DNA from: Gammaproteobacteria bacterium
GTDB lineage: Bacteria; Pseudomonadota; Gammaproteobacteria; Competibacterales; Competibacteraceae
Length of the DNA: 64,000 nucleotides
Reading direction: 5' to 3'
NCBI GenBank assembly: GCA_024235135.1
Contig: JACKMZ010000008.1
Coordinates: 62,001-126,000, forward strand
The notes beneath the pieces are model-generated. The model did no database searches. It saw only the letters and a program-made list of their open reading frames with translations, and was not told the origin of the DNA. The position numbers and the translations under genes are program-made. Position 1 is the first letter of the stretch; every line of letters begins with the position of its first letter. Of this stretch, positions 52,835-62,206 are shown piece by piece.

Positions 52835-55018
52835 CTAGGCCGCCAGGCGATGGTTCAGTTCGTCCAGAACCTTTTGCGCGGCGACCGGAATCACCGTGCC
52901 CGGCCCGAAGATGGCGGAGACGCCCTTGGACTGCAGGAACTCGTAGTCCTGAGCGGGAATCACGCCGCCGACCACCACCATGATGTCCTCGCGGCCGATC
53001 TTGCGCAGCTCCTGAATCAGTTGCGGCATCAACGTCTTGTGACCGGCGGCCAGGGAACTGACGCCGATCACGTGCACGTCGTTTTCCACCGCCTGCCGGG
53101 CGACTTCATCCGGGGTTTGGAACAGGGCGCCGATGTCCACGTCAAAGCCCAGATCGGCGAACGCCGTGGCAATCACCTTGGCGCCCCGGTCATGCCCGTC
53201 CTGGCCCATCTTGGCGACCAGGATGCGGGGTCGCCGGCCTTCGCGCATTTCGAAGTCATCGGCCATTTGCCGCACGATTTCCACTTCTTTCTCTTCCCCG
53301 AACTCGCTGCTGTAGACCCCGGAGATGGAGCGAATCACCGCCTTGTGACGCCCGAACACTTTCTCCATGGCATCGGAAATCTCGCCCAACGAAGCGCGGG
53401 CGCGGGCCGCCTCGACGGCTCTTCCCAGGAGATTACCCTGGCCCGATTCAGCGCATTCGGTGATGGCGTTCAGGGCCGCGCGCACCTTGGCGTCGTCGCG
53501 CTCGGCGCGCAATTTCTGCAGCCGACGGATTTGGGCTTCGCGCACCGCGGTATTGTCGATGTCCAGGATTTCCAGCGGTTCTTCCCGGAGCAGACGGTAT
53601 TTGTTGACGCCAACCAGGGTTTCCTTGCCCGAATCGATATGCGCTTGGCGGCGCGCCGACGCTTCCTCGATGCGCATCTTGGGCAACCCGGTTTCGATGG
53701 CCTTGGCCATCCCGCCGAGTTGTTCGATTTCCTGGATGTGTCCCCAGGCCCGGTGCAGCAGGGCATCGGTGAGGGCCTCCACGAAATAGGACCCGCCCCA
53801 GGGATCGATGACCTTGCAGATGCTGGTTTCATCCTGCAGGAACAACTGCGTGTTGCGGGCGATACGGGCCGAAAAATCGGTGGGCAGGGCGATAGCCTCA
53901 TCCAGGGCGTTGGTGTGCAGGGATTGGGTGTGCCCCAGGGCCGCGGCCATGGCTTCGATACAGGTGCGCGTGACGTTGTTGAACGGGTCCTGCTCCTGCA
54001 GGCTCCAACCCGAAGTCTGGCAGTGGGTGCGCAAGGCCATCGATTTGAGATTCTTGGGGTTGAAGCCCTTGATGATCTTGGACCACAACAGACGCCCGGC
54101 GCGCATCTTCGCCACTTCCATGAAGTAATTCATGCCGATGGCCCAGAAGAAGGAGAGGCGGGGTGCGAAGGCATCGATATCCATGCCCGCGTTGACGCCG
54201 GTGCGGATATATTCCAGCCCGTCCGCCAAGGTATAGCCCAGTTCCAGATCGGCGGTCGCGCCGGCTTCCTGCATGTGGTAGCCGGAAATCGAAATGGAAT
54301 TGAACTTGGGCATCTCCTGGGCCGTGTAGGCGAAGATGTCGCCGATGATGCGCATGGACGGTTCCGGCGGATAGATGTAGGTGTTGCGCACCATGTATTC
54401 CTTGAGAATATCGTTCTGGATGGTGCCCGTCAGCTGCTCGTGCTTCACTCCCTGTTCCTCGGCGGCCACGATATAGAACGCCATCACCGGCAACACCGCG
54501 CCGTTCATGGTCATGGACACCGACATCTTGTCGAGCGGAATGCCGCTGAATAGGATTTCCGCATCCAACAGCGAGTCGATGGCGACGCCCGCCTTGCCGA
54601 CATCGCCGACCACGCGCGGATGATCGGAGTCGTAACCACGGTGGGTCGCCAGATCGAAGGCGATGGAAAGGCCCATTTGCCCCGCCGCCAGGTTGCGCCG
54701 ATAGAAGGCGTTGCTTTCCTCGGCGGTGGAGAACCCCGCGTACTGGCGAACGGTCCAGGGTCGGGTGACGTACATGGCGGGATAGGGGCCGCGCAAATAA
54801 GGCGGTACGCCGGCCGTGTAACCCAGATGTTCCAGGCCCGCGATGTCCTCCTGGGTGTACAGGGGCTTGATGTCGATATGCTCCATGGTCCGGGCGACCA
54901 GATCATCCAGGGATTTTCCGGACGCCTGCTCCACCGCCGCGCGCCATTCGGCAAAGCTCGGCTTGGCGAACTCCTCGGAGTCGTAGTTCAGCTGAGTGAA
55001 ATCCGGCTGGCTGCTCAT
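52835..55018 (-). CDS. mutB: Methylmalonyl-CoA mutase large (alpha) subunit
   Basis: The 727-residue protein has the TIM-barrel with YTAGVPPYLRGPYPAMYVTR and TWRQ-type WTVRQYAGFSTAEESNAFYR, and the C-terminal cobalamin-binding domain with KMGQDGHDRGAKVIATAFAD, where the histidine of DxHxxG ligates B12, plus GVSSLAAGH. It interconverts (R)-methylmalonyl-CoA and succinyl-CoA, serving propionate use or, in reverse, propionyl-CoA formation for polymer storage. It overlaps mutA by four bases. Confidence 0.97.
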   Translation of the reverse strand: MSSQPDFTQLNYDSEEFAKPSFAEWRAAVEQASGKSLDDLVARTMEHIDIKPLYTQEDIAGLEHLGYTAGVPPYLRGPYPAMYVTRPWTVRQYAGFSTAEESNAFYRRNLAAGQMGLSIAFDLATHRGYDSDHPRVVGDVGKAGVAIDSLLDAEILFSGIPLDKMSVSMTMNGAVLPVMAFYIVAAEEQGVKHEQLTGTIQNDILKEYMVRNTYIYPPEPSMRIIGDIFAYTAQEMPKFNSISISGYHMQEAGATADLELGYTLADGLEYIRTGVNAGMDIDAFAPRLSFFWAIGMNYFMEVAKMRAGRLLWSKIIKGFNPKNLKSMALRTHCQTSGWSLQEQDPFNNVTRTCIEAMAAALGHTQSLHTNALDEAIALPTDFSARIARNTQLFLQDETSICKVIDPWGGSYFVEALTDALLHRAWGHIQEIEQLGGMAKAIETGLPKMRIEEASARRQAHIDSGKETLVGVNKYRLLREEPLEILDIDNTAVREAQIRRLQKLRAERDDAKVRAALNAITECAESGQGNLLGRAVEAARARASLGEISDAMEKVFGRHKAVIRSISGVYSSEFGEEKEVEIVRQMADDFEMREGRRPRILVAKMGQDGHDRGAKVIATAFADLGFDVDIGALFQTPDEVARQAVENDVHVIGVSSLAAGHKTLMPQLIQELRKIGREDIMVVVGGVIPAQDYEFLQSKGVSAIFGPGTVIPVAAQKVLDELNHRLAA

Positions 55019-57174
55019 GCGACCACTCCTATTTTCTTCTGTAGGGTAAGCAATAAGTCATAACAGTTGCCGCCCAGGTAGATGAAATCCTCCACCCCGG
55101 CTTGACGCAGGGCGTCGACCTGATCGGCCGGACGACCGGCGATCAGCACACTCATGTCGGGCCGGGCTTGCTTGATGGCCTGGACCAGCGGAGGCGCCAG
55201 TTCGGGATAGGTATCGTCGGTGGAACAAATGACCGTCACCGCCGCGCCGGATGCGATGGCGGCCTGCGCCGCCTCGGCGGGCGTGGCGAAAGCCCCATCG
55301 CCCAGCACGGCAAAGCCGCCGACTTCCAGGAAGCCCCGCGCGAAATCCGCCCGCGCCTTGTGCTGTCGTAGGGGTCCCATGTTAGCCAGGAAGACCTTGG
55401 GCCGTTCGCCGTGGCTGGCCTGGAAGGATTCGGCCGCTTGGCGCAACGCCTCGAAGGGTTCCGCGCCGCGTTGCCGGGCAATGGGCGCGATCCGGACCGC
55501 GACGTTCTCGCCCACGCCGAGCACGACCGCGATGTCGCCCAGGGTGGCGCCGCCGGAAGCCGCCTGAATGGCCGCTTCGACGATGTTGTCGCCGCCCTGG
55601 CTAAGTTTCGCCAACGTGCTTTGGTGCCAGTCGCTGTCCACCGAGGCGCGATACGCTTTGAGTTGCGCCGTTCTGTCCCGTTGCAGAGCCGGATGATCGA
55701 GCGCCGGTCTATCCAGGGATTTTTCCTTGAGATTGGGATACAGGTTGGTGCCCACGAAGACCGCCCGGCGGCGCGCCGCGTCCGCCGCCCGCTGGCTGGC
55801 GGTTTCCGCCACATGGGCCTGGGGAAAGCCAGTCCGCAGCGCCGCGTACAGGCCGCCCTGTCGTTCCACCTGCTGGAACAGACTCCAGGTCTGGCGAGCC
55901 ACGGCATCGGTCAGGCTTTCCACGTACCAGGAGCCGCCGGCGGGGTCCACGGTGCGGGCCAGATGGGATTCCTCTCGCAATACCGTATGCGTGTTGCGGG
56001 CGATGCGCCGTGAGAACTCATCGGGAGTGCGCGCCACTTCGTCGAACGGTCCCACATGCAGGCTGTTGCAGCCGCCGACCGCGCCGGCGAAAGCCTCGGC
56101 GGTGGTGCGTAACATGTTGACGTAGGGATCGCAGAGCGTTTTGTTCCAGGTCGAGGTGCGGCCATGAATGCTCATTTTCTGGGCCGCTTCGTCGCCGCCG
56201 AAGGCTTTGACGATTTTTGCCCACAGCAACCGGGCGGCGCGCAGCCGGGCGATTTCCATGAAGACATTGGAACCGATGGAAAAGGCGAAGCGGATGCGGG
56301 TGGCGATGGAATCGATGGCTAGGCCACGGTCTTGCAGGGCGCGAATGTATTCGACAGCGGTAGCCAGGGTGAATGCCAGTTCCTGAACCGTGTGGGCGCC
56401 CCCATTATGGTAAGGATGGCCGCAGACCAGCATGGTCTGCAAACGGGGCGCGTGCGCGGAGGTCCAGGCCGTGGCTTTGGCCAGGCTGTCGTAGGCGCGT
56501 TCCAGGGGCAAGGGCAAACTGCCCTGTTCGACCCAGGCGCCTAGCGGATCAGCGCCGATACAGCCCCGCAGGCCATCGGTCGGCTTGCCTAGCTGCCGCA
56601 TCAAGGCCATGAGTAGAACGGTCGCCGGCAGGGCCAGGCTGCCGGATTGAATGAAAATGGGTATTTCTTCCAGGTCGACGCTGTCCAGGGCGCGCCGCAG
56701 GTCTTCCACGCTGGCCAGGGACAACCCGCCTTGTCCGATCATTTCGGCCGCCGCCCTATCGGCATCCAGGCCCGCGCAGGTCGCTTTGTCCAGAACCATG
56801 TTGACTGCGGTCTGGCCCCGTTCCAGGTCGGCGCGCAACGCCTGATTGAAGGCTTCGGGAGTGGCGTTGAGCAGTTCCTGGCACACCGTCCAGGGCTGCT
56901 GTACTTGGCCGAGCGGATCGGTGGCGCGTACGTAGGGCGCAAACCCCGGTAGCGATTCCAGGTGTGGCAACGCCGCAATGTCCTCTTGTTGGTATAAGGG
57001 TTGCAGGGCGATGCCTTCGTAGGTCTGGGTGATCAGCTTTTTATCGAAAGGCGCTCCTTTGAGCACCTTCTCAACGGCTTGCCGCCACTCGTCATAGGCG
57101 GTGGCGGGAAACTCGCTGAACAGAGGGCCGGCGCTGTCGCCCGTCTGTTGTTTGGTGTGGGGTTGGGTTGTCAT
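55015..57174 (-). CDS. mutA: Methylmalonyl-CoA mutase small (beta) subunit
   Basis: The protein has 719 residues from the ATG at 57172-57174, seven bases after GGGAG. It has the same fold as MutB but is catalytically degenerate: the cobalamin histidine motif is missing and reads MGPLRQHKARADFARGF, as in other MutA subunits. RMSI-type SIHGRTSTWNKTLCDPYVNM is retained. It pairs with MutB as a heterodimer of the Propionibacterium type. No epimerase gene is in the window. Confidence 0.95.
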   Translation of the reverse strand: MTTQPHTKQQTGDSAGPLFSEFPATAYDEWRQAVEKVLKGAPFDKKLITQTYEGIALQPLYQQEDIAALPHLESLPGFAPYVRATDPLGQVQQPWTVCQELLNATPEAFNQALRADLERGQTAVNMVLDKATCAGLDADRAAAEMIGQGGLSLASVEDLRRALDSVDLEEIPIFIQSGSLALPATVLLMALMRQLGKPTDGLRGCIGADPLGAWVEQGSLPLPLERAYDSLAKATAWTSAHAPRLQTMLVCGHPYHNGGAHTVQELAFTLATAVEYIRALQDRGLAIDSIATRIRFAFSIGSNVFMEIARLRAARLLWAKIVKAFGGDEAAQKMSIHGRTSTWNKTLCDPYVNMLRTTAEAFAGAVGGCNSLHVGPFDEVARTPDEFSRRIARNTHTVLREESHLARTVDPAGGSWYVESLTDAVARQTWSLFQQVERQGGLYAALRTGFPQAHVAETASQRAADAARRRAVFVGTNLYPNLKEKSLDRPALDHPALQRDRTAQLKAYRASVDSDWHQSTLAKLSQGGDNIVEAAIQAASGGATLGDIAVVLGVGENVAVRIAPIARQRGAEPFEALRQAAESFQASHGERPKVFLANMGPLRQHKARADFARGFLEVGGFAVLGDGAFATPAEAAQAAIASGAAVTVICSTDDTYPELAPPLVQAIKQARPDMSVLIAGRPADQVDALRQAGVEDFIYLGGNCYDLLLTLQKKIGVVA

Positions 57175-57405
57175 GCGCGTCTCCCAGTGCACTTAATCGG
57201 GTCGATAATAGCGGCGGTGAGAACGATTCGGACGATCACATCCAAGAATCATATCGGCGGGTTGGGGGGTGGTGGCGCTGGAACCACCGGCGTCATCTGA
57301 GGTCAAGGAAGTGACAATGACTAGAATCACGCAACCGCCTGCAAAGGACTTTGTGGTGTTTTCTACATTGAAAAGAATAAGTATACCGAGACCGCTCACG
57401 GGCGG

Positions 57406-57624
57406 CTACGCATAAACCGCCACTTCCTTAATCGCCATCAATTCACCGGCGCTCAAATAGCGGACCGGGCCTTCCTCGCGCTAACGAATCGTCGTTCGCA
57501 AACCACCCTCCAATCGACCCTGAAATCGGGTTGGCCGTTTCGCGTAAAACGACTCCAGGACACGATACACCGCTTGGATTCCGGTTGTCGCCAACCCGAC
57601 AAGTCGGGCACCGATTTGTCGCAT
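57406..57624 (-). pseudogene. Broken small ORF with an in-frame TAG
   Basis: Reading leftwards from an ATG at 57622-57624, 47 codons (MRQIGARLVGLATTGIQAVY...) run to a TAG at 57481-57483. The same frame continues for 24 more codons (REEGPVRYLSAGELMAIKEV...) to a second TAG at 57406-57408. Both halves look protein-like, which suggests a small gene disrupted by a nonsense mutation, although two unrelated chance frames are possible. I do not recognise the family. Confidence 0.3.
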
Positions 57625-57696
57625 ACCCTACCTCGCTATTCTTCGGTCTGATTCTCTAACAGCCATTAGATCAGTGACTTATCTGGTTGCTGGGGC

Positions 57697-57711
57697 TGGC
57701 ATAAGGTTTGC
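57697..57711 (+). promoter_or_regulatory. Sigma-54 (-24/-12) promoter of the nif flavodoxin operon
   Basis: TGGCAT-N5-TTGC at 57697-57711 matches the RpoN consensus TGGCAC-N5-TTGC with one change in the first box. It lies 61 bases before the flavodoxin start. About 65 bases further upstream TGT-N10-ACC (57617-57632) is one base off the NifA activator site TGT-N10-ACA. Control by NifA with RpoN is therefore likely. Confidence 0.72.
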
Positions 57712-57772
57712 CGGAAGCTCAAATGAATACGCGCCTGATTTCTCCATTCACCGCATTGAGAGGTTGTGCACC

Positions 57773-58297
57773 ATGGCAAAAGTTGGTTTGTTCTTCGCGA
57801 CCGATACGGGCAATACCCGTAAGGTCGCCAAAATGATCAAAAAGCAATTCGAAGAGGGCGAAATCCAGTTGTACAACGTCACCAAGGCGACCGCCGAGGA
57901 ACTGCAACAGTACGATTCGCTGATTTTCGGCACGCCCACCTTGGGCGATGGCGAGCTTCCCGATACCTTGCTGGAGTTCATGCCCACCCTGGAAAGCGTC
58001 TCTTTCAGCGGTAAGACGGTGGCCCTGTACGGCTTGGGCGATCAGGAAGGCTATCCCGACGAATTCGTGGACGCCCTGGGCATTCTCTACAAGAAGCTGA
58101 AAAAACTCGGCGCCACCTTCGTGGGTTCCTGGCCCAACGATGGCTACGAGTTCGAAAAATCCAAGGCGTTGGTCGATGATGCGTTTGTCGGTCTGGTCAT
58201 TGACCAGGACAACCAAGCCGATCTGACCGGAGAGCGTGTGGAGGAATGGCTGGAGCAAGTCAAGCCATTACTGCTGAAAGAAGCCGTGGCAGGCTAG
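57773..58297 (+). CDS. nifF: Nif-type flavodoxin
   Basis: The 174-residue protein from the ATG at 57773 is a long-chain flavodoxin: KVGLFFATDTGNTRKVAKMI (FMN phosphate loop), IFGTPTLGDGELPD and ALYGLGDQEGYPDEFVDALG. WPNDGYEFEKSKAL is typical of NifF/FldA. Placed after a sigma-54 promoter and before nifE, it probably donates electrons to nitrogenase reductase. GAGAGG precedes the start. Confidence 0.9.
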   Translation: MAKVGLFFATDTGNTRKVAKMIKKQFEEGEIQLYNVTKATAEELQQYDSLIFGTPTLGDGELPDTLLEFMPTLESVSFSGKTVALYGLGDQEGYPDEFVDALGILYKKLKKLGATFVGSWPNDGYEFEKSKALVDDAFVGLVIDQDNQADLTGERVEEWLEQVKPLLLKEAVAG

Positions 58298-58356
58298 CGC
58301 GGCCCGTCAGACCTTCGCACCGCCGAAGTCCTTAACCCGTTACCAGCGGTTAGACC

Positions 58357-59751
58357 ATGAAAGCCAGCGACATCGCCGCACTGTTGAACGAGCCAGCCTG
58401 TGCTCACAATGCCAAATCCAAGTCCGGTTGTGCTCGGGCCCAGCCCGGAGCCACGGCGGGCGGTTGCGCTTTTGACGGCGCACAGATATCCCTGTTGCCT
58501 GTCGCCGACGTGGCGCACATCGTTCACGGACCTATCGCTTGCGCCGGCAATTCCTGGGATAACCGCGGTACGCGCTCGACCGGCCCCACCCTGTTCAAAA
58601 TCGGTTTGACGACCGATCTTACGGAGCAGGACGTCATCATGGGCCGAGGCGAGAAGCGGCTGTTCTATTCGATCAAGCAAGCCATCGACAACTATCGACC
58701 GGCCGCCGTGTTCGTCTACAACACGTGCGTGCCGGCCCTCACCGGCGACGATCTGGTGGCGGTTTGCAAAGCCGCGCAGGACCGGTGGAACGTGCCGGTC
58801 GTGCCGGTGGACGCCGCGGGGTTTTATGGCAACAAGAACATGGGCAACCGTATCGCCGGCGAGACCATGCTGAATTACGTGGTGGGGACCCGCGAGCCGG
58901 AGCCCCCGCCAGTCGACCCCCTGCGGCCGGATCTCAAAGTGCATGACATCAACCTCATCGGCGAGTACAACATCGCCGGCGAGATGTGGCATGTCATGCC
59001 GCTCTTCGACGAACTGGGCCTGCGCATGCTGTGCGCGCTTTCCGGCGATACGCGCTATCGGGAAATCCAGACCATGCACCGGGCGGAAGTCAGCATGGTG
59101 GTCTGTTCCCGCGCCCAGCTCAATGTGGCCCGTAAACTCCAGGAACGCTATGGCATTCCCTGGTTCGAGGGCAGTTTCTACGGCGTCACCGATACGTCCA
59201 ACGCCTTGCGGGATTTCGCCCGCTTGTTGCAGGACCCCGAATTGACGGCCCGTACCGAAGCCTTAATCAGCCGCGAGGAAAGCCGTATGCACGAGCTCCT
59301 GAAGCCCTGGCGCGCGCGGCTGGAGGGTAAACGGGTACTGTTGTATACCGGCGGCGTGAAATCCTGGTCCATCGTATCCGCTTTGCAGGATCTGGGCATG
59401 AAAGTCGTGGCCTCCGGCACCAAGAAATCCACCGAGGAGGACAAGGAGCGCATCAGGCAGCTCATGGGCGAGGACGCCCGCCTGTTCGACGAAGGCAGCC
59501 CCCGCGCCCTTCTCAATGTCGCCGAGGAGTACCACGTCGACATGCTGGTAGCCGGAGGGCGCAACATGTACACCGCTATTAAGGCCCGCCTGCCGTTCCT
59601 GGACATCAATCAGGAGCGCGAACACGGATACGCCGGTTATCAAGGCATGCTGGAATTGGCCCGGCAATTGACGCGCACCCTGGAAAGCCCGGTGTGGCGG
59701 GCGGTGCGTGCCCCGGCGCCTTGGCAAGATTCGCTGGAGATCACCTCATGA
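58357..59751 (+). CDS. nifE: Nitrogenase iron-molybdenum cofactor biosynthesis protein NifE
   Basis: The 464-residue protein resembles NifD but acts as scaffold half. It has CAFDGAQISLLPVADVAHIV, HGPIACAGNSWDNRGT, VYNTCVPALTGDDLVAVCKA, FYGNKNMGNRIAGE and HVDMLVAGGRNMYTAIKARL. With NifN it receives the NifB cofactor and hosts its maturation to FeMo-co. nifE overlaps nifN by four bases. Confidence 0.96.
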   Translation: MKASDIAALLNEPACAHNAKSKSGCARAQPGATAGGCAFDGAQISLLPVADVAHIVHGPIACAGNSWDNRGTRSTGPTLFKIGLTTDLTEQDVIMGRGEKRLFYSIKQAIDNYRPAAVFVYNTCVPALTGDDLVAVCKAAQDRWNVPVVPVDAAGFYGNKNMGNRIAGETMLNYVVGTREPEPPPVDPLRPDLKVHDINLIGEYNIAGEMWHVMPLFDELGLRMLCALSGDTRYREIQTMHRAEVSMVVCSRAQLNVARKLQERYGIPWFEGSFYGVTDTSNALRDFARLLQDPELTARTEALISREESRMHELLKPWRARLEGKRVLLYTGGVKSWSIVSALQDLGMKVVASGTKKSTEEDKERIRQLMGEDARLFDEGSPRALLNVAEEYHVDMLVAGGRNMYTAIKARLPFLDINQEREHGYAGYQGMLELARQLTRTLESPVWRAVRAPAPWQDSLEITS

Positions 59752-61175
59752 CTAAGATAGTCCGGCGCAGCAAGCCGCTGTCCGTCAATCCCCTGAAGTC
59801 CAGCCAACCGCTGGGGGCGACGCTGGCCATGCTGGGGTTGAACCGCACCATGCCGATACTGCACGGCTCCCAAGGGTGCAGCGCCTTCGCCAAGGTATTT
59901 CTGGTGCGCCATTTCCGTGAACCGATTCCCTTGCAGACCACCGCCATGGACTCCGTATCCAGCATCATGGGCGCGGACGACAATCTGCTCGAAGGTTTGC
60001 AGACTCTGTGCGAGAAGGCCAAGCCCGCGGTGATCGGCGTGTTGACCACGGGGCTGTCCGAGACGCAGGGCGCGGACATCGTCCGCGTGCTCAAGGAATT
60101 CCGGGATCGCCATCCCGAATATCAAGCCGTGCGCATTCTTCCGGTGAATACGCCGGATTTCAGCGGCTGTCTGGAGACTGGGTTCGCGGCGGCGGTGCAA
60201 GCCATGATCGACAATTGGGTGCCGAACGCTGAATCGGCAGGCACCCGTCCCGGTCGGCGGCCGCGGCAGGTGAATGTGTTGTGCGGCGCTTTGCTGACGC
60301 CCGGCGATCTGGAAACCCTCAAGGATCTCATCGGCCGGTTCGGATTGCATCCGGTCATGATTCCCGACATATCCGATTCCCTGGACGGCCATTTGACGGA
60401 AATCGATTTCAGCCCCGTGACTCAGGGCGGTACGCCCGCCAGCGCCTTCGCGACCTTAGGCGACGCCGCCGCGACCCTGGTGGTCGGCGCTTCCCTGGAA
60501 GCCGCCGCCGATCTGTTGCAGCAGCGCACTGGGGTGCCGGATCATCGCTTCGATCATCTGGTGGGCCTGGAAGCCGTGGACCGGCTGGTGATGACTCTCG
60601 CGGGCATCAGCGGGCAGGCGGTTCCCGCGCTGTTGGAACGGCAGCGTGCGCAGCTTCAGGACGCCATGCTGGATACCCATTTCATGCTGACCCAGGCGCG
60701 TATCGCGGTGGCCGCCGATGCCGATCTGCTGCACGCCTTCGGTAGCCTGCTGGCGGAAATGGGGGCCGACGTGGTGGCCGCCGTCACGCCGGATAAAGCG
60801 CCTGTGTTGGAACGGACGCCGATTGCCGAAGTGAAGATCGGCGATCTGGAAGACCTGGAAATGGCCGTGCGCGAACGCGGCGCGGAACTCGTCATCGGCA
60901 GTTCGCACGCCGCCGATACGGCTCAGCGCCTGGGCTTGCCTTTGTTGCGGGCGGGTTTTCCGCTGTATGACCTGATAGGCGGTTACCAGCGCACCTGGAT
61001 CGGCTACGCCGGTACGCGCCAAACGCTGTTCGATTTGGCCAATATCCTGCTCAATCACAACCAGCATGAAATTGAGCCCTATCACTCCCTCTATTCCCCC
61101 AAATCCGATTATCGACAGGAAGGGCCCCACCATGAGCTTGCAGAAGCATCTGCGGATTCTAGCTGGCGGAGTTGA
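59748..61175 (+). CDS. nifN: Nitrogenase iron-molybdenum cofactor biosynthesis protein NifN
   Basis: The 475-residue protein starts at the ATG inside the nifE stop. It has PLKSSQPLGATLAMLGLNRT, LHGSQGCSAFAKVFLVRHFR, GVLTTGLSETQGADIVRVLK and FPLYDLIGGYQRTWIGYAGT, the NifK-like pattern of NifN. It forms the alpha2beta2 scaffold with NifE. Its end overlaps the nifX start by 44 bases. The catalytic genes nifHDK are not in the window. Confidence 0.96.
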   Translation: MTKIVRRSKPLSVNPLKSSQPLGATLAMLGLNRTMPILHGSQGCSAFAKVFLVRHFREPIPLQTTAMDSVSSIMGADDNLLEGLQTLCEKAKPAVIGVLTTGLSETQGADIVRVLKEFRDRHPEYQAVRILPVNTPDFSGCLETGFAAAVQAMIDNWVPNAESAGTRPGRRPRQVNVLCGALLTPGDLETLKDLIGRFGLHPVMIPDISDSLDGHLTEIDFSPVTQGGTPASAFATLGDAAATLVVGASLEAAADLLQQRTGVPDHRFDHLVGLEAVDRLVMTLAGISGQAVPALLERQRAQLQDAMLDTHFMLTQARIAVAADADLLHAFGSLLAEMGADVVAAVTPDKAPVLERTPIAEVKIGDLEDLEMAVRERGAELVIGSSHAADTAQRLGLPLLRAGFPLYDLIGGYQRTWIGYAGTRQTLFDLANILLNHNQHEIEPYHSLYSPKSDYRQEGPHHELAEASADSSWRS

Positions 61176-61617
61176 AGAAACGCGGCCCGATGACAGTCTG
61201 AATGTGGCCTTCGCCACGACGGACCGCAAGCACGTCGATCAGCATTTCGGCGCCGCTCAGGCATTCGCGGTTTATTCCATCAATCCCGATCATGCCAGCC
61301 TGGTCGAATATGCGCAGTTCGGCGAACTGAAATTCGACGGCCACGAGGACAAACTCGCGCCCAAGCTGGCGTTGCTGAAAGGTTGCGCAGCGGTTTACTG
61401 CCAGGCGGTCGGTGGCTCGGCCATCCGGCAGTTGATGGCGGTGGGCATACAACCGGTGCGGGTCGAGGAAAGGGCGCCCATCGATCAGCTGATACGGGAT
61501 TTGCAGGCTGACTGGCGGGACGGTAACGCGCCGTGGGTGCAAAAAGCTCTGCAACGCCGACAAGCGCCGACAGACGACCGCTTTGCCGCGATGGAATCGG
61601 AGGGCTGGCAGGAATGA
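61132..61617 (+). CDS. nifX: NifX cofactor carrier protein
   Basis: The protein has 161 residues from the ATG at 61132, preceded by AGGAAGG. It has VAFATTDRKHVDQHFGAAQA, FAVYSINPDHASLVEYAQF and GCAAVYCQAVGGSAIRQLMA, the dinitrogenase iron-molybdenum cofactor fold. NifX shuttles NifB-co between NifB and NifEN. Coupling with nifN and the DUF269 gene (ATGA overlap) is tight. Confidence 0.95.
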   Translation: MSLQKHLRILAGGVEETRPDDSLNVAFATTDRKHVDQHFGAAQAFAVYSINPDHASLVEYAQFGELKFDGHEDKLAPKLALLKGCAAVYCQAVGGSAIRQLMAVGIQPVRVEERAPIDQLIRDLQADWRDGNAPWVQKALQRRQAPTDDRFAAMESEGWQE

Positions 61618-62126
61618 CGGAGTCATCTCCCGTATCCCCAGCCGGAGATATGGCTAATGGCCGGACACTGGCCGTGGAGGCCGACGACCCTGCGCTAAGC
61701 TCGCCTTTCGTCTTGGAACTGCTCGTCCATATCAACGCCATGGATCGTTTCGGGCTATACGAGGGTCGCGCGCCGGAATGGCTGCTCGATCACTTTATTC
61801 TGACCAAGGAACGCAAGCGTGCGCTGCCCTTGGTAGGCAATCCCGATCAGCGGACCATCAATCGTTTGACGGCGTTCTACAACGCCGTTGCGTCGCTGAT
61901 TGAACGCCACAGCGGCTTGATGGCCGCGCCGGTCATCCGCCTGAGCGCCGAGGGGTTCGGGCGGGTGCTTATCGTCGTTGGCAAGCTCGTGGTGGCGGAC
62001 AGAAGTCTGCGCGACGTACACCGCTTCGGATTCCGCAGCCTGGCCAAGCTGCAGGATGAGGGCGACAAATTGGTCGGCGACGCTCTGAAGTGGATCCGTG
62101 ACTATCCTGATGTCGCTGCACTGTAG
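61614..62126 (+). CDS. NifX-associated nitrogen fixation protein (DUF269)
   Basis: The protein has 170 residues from the ATG at 61614 in the overlap with nifX. The core PFVLELLVHINAMDRFGLYE, NRLTAFYNAVASLIERHSGL and VIVGKLVVADRSLRDVHRFG-like residues match the DUF269 family that follows nifX in most diazotrophs. Its biochemical role is not established. A longer frame starting within nifX was rejected. Confidence 0.93.
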   Translation: MTESSPVSPAGDMANGRTLAVEADDPALSSPFVLELLVHINAMDRFGLYEGRAPEWLLDHFILTKERKRALPLVGNPDQRTINRLTAFYNAVASLIERHSGLMAAPVIRLSAEGFGRVLIVVGKLVVADRSLRDVHRFGFRSLAKLQDEGDKLVGDALKWIRDYPDVAAL

Positions 62127-62206
62127 CGGTGGATGGATTTCTGATCAGCCAGGGGCTGTTCGTTGTGACCGTGTAATCAACCCACAACATCTATGAGGTA
62201 AATACA

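Larger units (their letters stand above)
57175..57772. other. Intergenic region between mutA and the nif flavodoxin (about 600 bp)
   Basis: The longest gene-poor stretch here. It contains the mutA promoter side (57175-57300, no clear boxes), a broken reading frame on the minus strand at 57406-57624, and the sigma-54 promoter of the flavodoxin gene at 57697-57711. Confidence 0.5.

Noticed and set aside
52850..54553. 567-codon open frame on the plus strand
   Set aside because: It lies antisense to mutB and has no recognisable motif.
55015..57174. mutA as a decayed duplicate of mutB
   Set aside because: The missing cobalamin motif is normal for the small subunit of heterodimeric mutases, and the gene is intact and coupled to mutB.
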